Origin: Aquitalea sp.
Lineage (GTDB): Bacteria; Pseudomonadota; Gammaproteobacteria; Burkholderiales; Chromobacteriaceae
NCBI GenBank assembly: GCA_019232735.1
Contig: JAFANL010000004.1
Span: 1-15,643, forward strand
Length of the DNA: 15,643 nucleotides
Direction of reading: 5' to 3'
A program made the translations under genes and the position numbers. The notes below the pieces were generated by a model, which did not search any database, was not told the origin of the DNA, and saw nothing but the letters and a program-made list of their open reading frames with translations. Below are positions 14,288 to 15,643 of this stretch, piece after piece. How positions within the stretch are numbered: the first letter of the stretch is position 1; each line of letters starts with the position of its first letter.

Positions 14288-14707
14288 ATGCTGAATCGCC
14301 GCCCCCGCCGCCAAATGAACCAGATGAACGTGGTGCCCTACATCGACGTCATGCTGGTATTGCTGGTCATCTTCATGGTGACGGCGCCCATGTTTACCCC
14401 CGGCGTGATCCAGGTACCCAGCGTATCGCAAGCCGCTGCACTGGATGTCCCGCCGCTGGAAGTGGTGGTGGAAGCGGGGAACAAGGTGCATATCAAGGAT
14501 GGCGACAAGAGCATCGCCGTGGAGTCCGATGCTCTGGATGCCTTGGCGCAGCAGGTTGCTTCATTGCTGGCCGGTGCTGACCGTCCGGTTGCCATCTCGG
14601 CTGACAAGGATCTCAAGTATGCCGAAGTGGTGTCCGTGGCCGATGCCCTGCACAAGGCCGGCATCAAGCGCGTGGTCCTCACCGTCAAGCAGCAGAATCA
14701 TCAGTAA
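14288..14707 (+). CDS. tolR: TolR, Tol-Pal energy transduction protein
   Basis: 139 residues. TolR is a small inner-membrane protein that, with TolQ, uses the proton gradient to energise TolA during outer-membrane constriction at division. A short basic cytoplasmic tail leads into the single membrane helix NVVPYIDVMLVLLVIFMVTA; D20 in YIDVML is the conserved proton-pathway aspartate. The periplasmic part has PGVIQVPSVSQA, PLEVVVEAG, VAISADKDLKYAEVVSVADAL and GIKRVVLTV, typical of TolR of betaproteobacteria rather than ExbD. Only a weak GGA precedes ATG 14288. The gene is three bases from tolA, clearly one operon. tolQ, which normally precedes tolR, is not present: an O-methyltransferase gene is there instead. 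Confidence 0.92.
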   Translation: MLNRRPRRQMNQMNVVPYIDVMLVLLVIFMVTAPMFTPGVIQVPSVSQAAALDVPPLEVVVEAGNKVHIKDGDKSIAVESDALDALAQQVASLLAGADRPVAISADKDLKYAEVVSVADALHKAGIKRVVLTVKQQNHQ

Positions 14708-14710
14708 GGC

Positions 14711-15643
14711 ATGAAGCGCACCGATACCTCACCGTCCTGGTCCTTGCTGGCCTCCTTGCTGCTGCACGTGGCAGTGGGCGGGCTGATGCTGTGGGCCGGG
14801 CTGGCCAGCCAGCAGCCGGTCAAGCAAGTGCCGCTGGCCCTGGAATTGTGGAGCAGCCCGCCGCCCGCTCCCCCTGAAGTGACCGAGCCCGTCCCTGCCG
14901 CCAAACCGGTGCAGCCGGCCCCGGTCATCACGCCCCCGGCGCCACCACCAGCGCCTCCGGCTGAGGTGAGTCTGGGTGCCAGGAAAAAGCCGGAGCCCAA
15001 ACCGCGACCCGAAGTAAAACCACCACCGGAGCCGGTGAAGAAGCCTGAGCCGGTACACAAACTGCTGCCGGAAAAGCCCAAACCCGAACCGGCAAAGAAG
15101 GTTGAAGTAGAGAAAAAGCCGGAGCCGGTTAAAAAACCGGAAAAAACAGCCAAGCCTGTGGAGAAGCCGCCACTCAAGCCGGCCCCGCCTACGGTTGTGG
15201 ACAAGAAAGTGGCCAAGGCCGCGCCAGCCCTTGCTCCGGGCAAGGGCAGCAAGCAGGCCAAGACGTATAACAATGAGGCTGATGATCTGCTGTCCTCGCT
15301 GGACAGCTCCAATACAGGTCACAAGCCTAATGCCCGCAGCACGCAGGCGGGCAGTGCCAATGGCGTGGCCGGTGGCTCGGTGAATGGTTCGGCAGCCGCC
15401 AAGGGCGGCTGGATGGATAAGGTCAAGGCCAAGATCACTCCACTGGTGCAGATTCCGCCGGATCTGAGCGGCAATCCCAAGGTGGTCGTACTGGTTACCC
15501 TGCTGCCCACGCTGGAAGTGAGCAAGGTGCAGGTGATCGGACCTAGTAATAGCAGTGCTTACAATGAGGCAGTACAGCGCGCCATCTGGGAAGCACGTAC
15601 CTTCCCCAGCCTGCCGCCAGGGGCCAATTTCAACGATGGCTAT
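14711..15643 (+). CDS. tolA: TolA, partial at the window edge
   Basis: At least 311 codons; the frame is open to the last base, so the C-terminus is missing. TolA spans the periplasm from the inner membrane to Pal, TolB and the outer membrane. Residues about 9-32 (SWSLLASLLLHVAVGGLMLW) are the signal anchor. A long Pro/Lys/Glu-rich linker follows (about 45-170, repeated PEPV, KKPE and EKP units), more like the TonB linker than the Ala/Lys-rich helix of E. coli TolA. After a Gly/Asn/Ser-rich hinge, the C-terminal domain begins at WMDKVKAKITPLVQIPPDLS and continues with NPKVVVLVTLLPTLEVSKVQ and YNEAVQRAIWEA, which is TolA-like. ATG 14711 has TAAGG just before it, overlapping the tolR stop region. 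tolB and pal would be expected next. Confidence 0.88.
   Translation, partial: MKRTDTSPSWSLLASLLLHVAVGGLMLWAGLASQQPVKQVPLALELWSSPPPAPPEVTEPVPAAKPVQPAPVITPPAPPPAPPAEVSLGARKKPEPKPRPEVKPPPEPVKKPEPVHKLLPEKPKPEPAKKVEVEKKPEPVKKPEKTAKPVEKPPLKPAPPTVVDKKVAKAAPALAPGKGSKQAKTYNNEADDLLSSLDSSNTGHKPNARSTQAGSANGVAGGSVNGSAAAKGGWMDKVKAKITPLVQIPPDLSGNPKVVVLVTLLPTLEVSKVQVIGPSNSSAYNEAVQRAIWEARTFPSLPPGANFNDGY

Noticed and set aside
14701..15312. Long minus-strand open frame rich in Gly, Ser and Phe opposite tolA
   Set aside because: It is the mirror of the Pro/Lys/Glu-rich repeat linker of TolA. The plus-strand frame has a membrane anchor and a recognisable C-terminal domain, and no homology-like features appear on the minus strand.

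Overview
The window is a dense, high-GC stretch of a proteobacterial chromosome. The protein sequences and gene pairings (maf-rng, a DUF3460 protein, a beta-type TolR, an AlgR-like regulator) fit a betaproteobacterium, probably of the Neisseriales/Chromobacteriaceae type. That placement is an inference from sequence style, not from a search. I see no rRNA, tRNA, CRISPR array or insertion sequence.

Positions 1-3768, plus strand, hold core genes: maf (YhdE-type nucleotide pyrophosphatase) and rng (RNase G) as a close pair, then cysE (serine O-acetyltransferase) with a DUF1835 protein joined to it by a one-base stop/start overlap. Next comes a 186-base leader with a nested inverted repeat and a five-codon open frame MCCAA (3769-3954). 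It precedes an isopenicillin-N-synthase-like Fe(II)/2-oxoglutarate oxygenase, which ends in a strong intrinsic terminator.

Positions about 4870-6700 form a lower-GC block that looks accessory. It holds a predicted lipoprotein (plus), a flgH flagellar L-ring gene standing alone (minus, its 3' end overlapping the lipoprotein gene), an AT-rich divergent promoter region, a 72-residue peptide gene (plus) and its terminator.

Positions 6825-13088, plus strand, hold uvrD (DNA helicase II) followed by three signalling genes: a receiver-TPR protein, an AlgR-like LytTR response regulator whose start overlaps the previous stop, and a CHASE-GGDEF diguanylate cyclase with intact active and inhibitory sites. 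No histidine kinase is present.

Positions 13202 to the end hold a small DUF3460 gene with a good terminator behind it, a cation-dependent O-methyltransferase, and the tolR-tolA part of the Tol-Pal envelope system. tolA runs off the end of the window. tolQ, normally just upstream of tolR, is missing from its usual place.

The best candidates for something new are the structured leader before the oxygenase, the low-GC block (orphan flgH, lipoprotein, amphipathic peptide), and the kinase-less REC-TPR/LytTR/GGDEF cluster.
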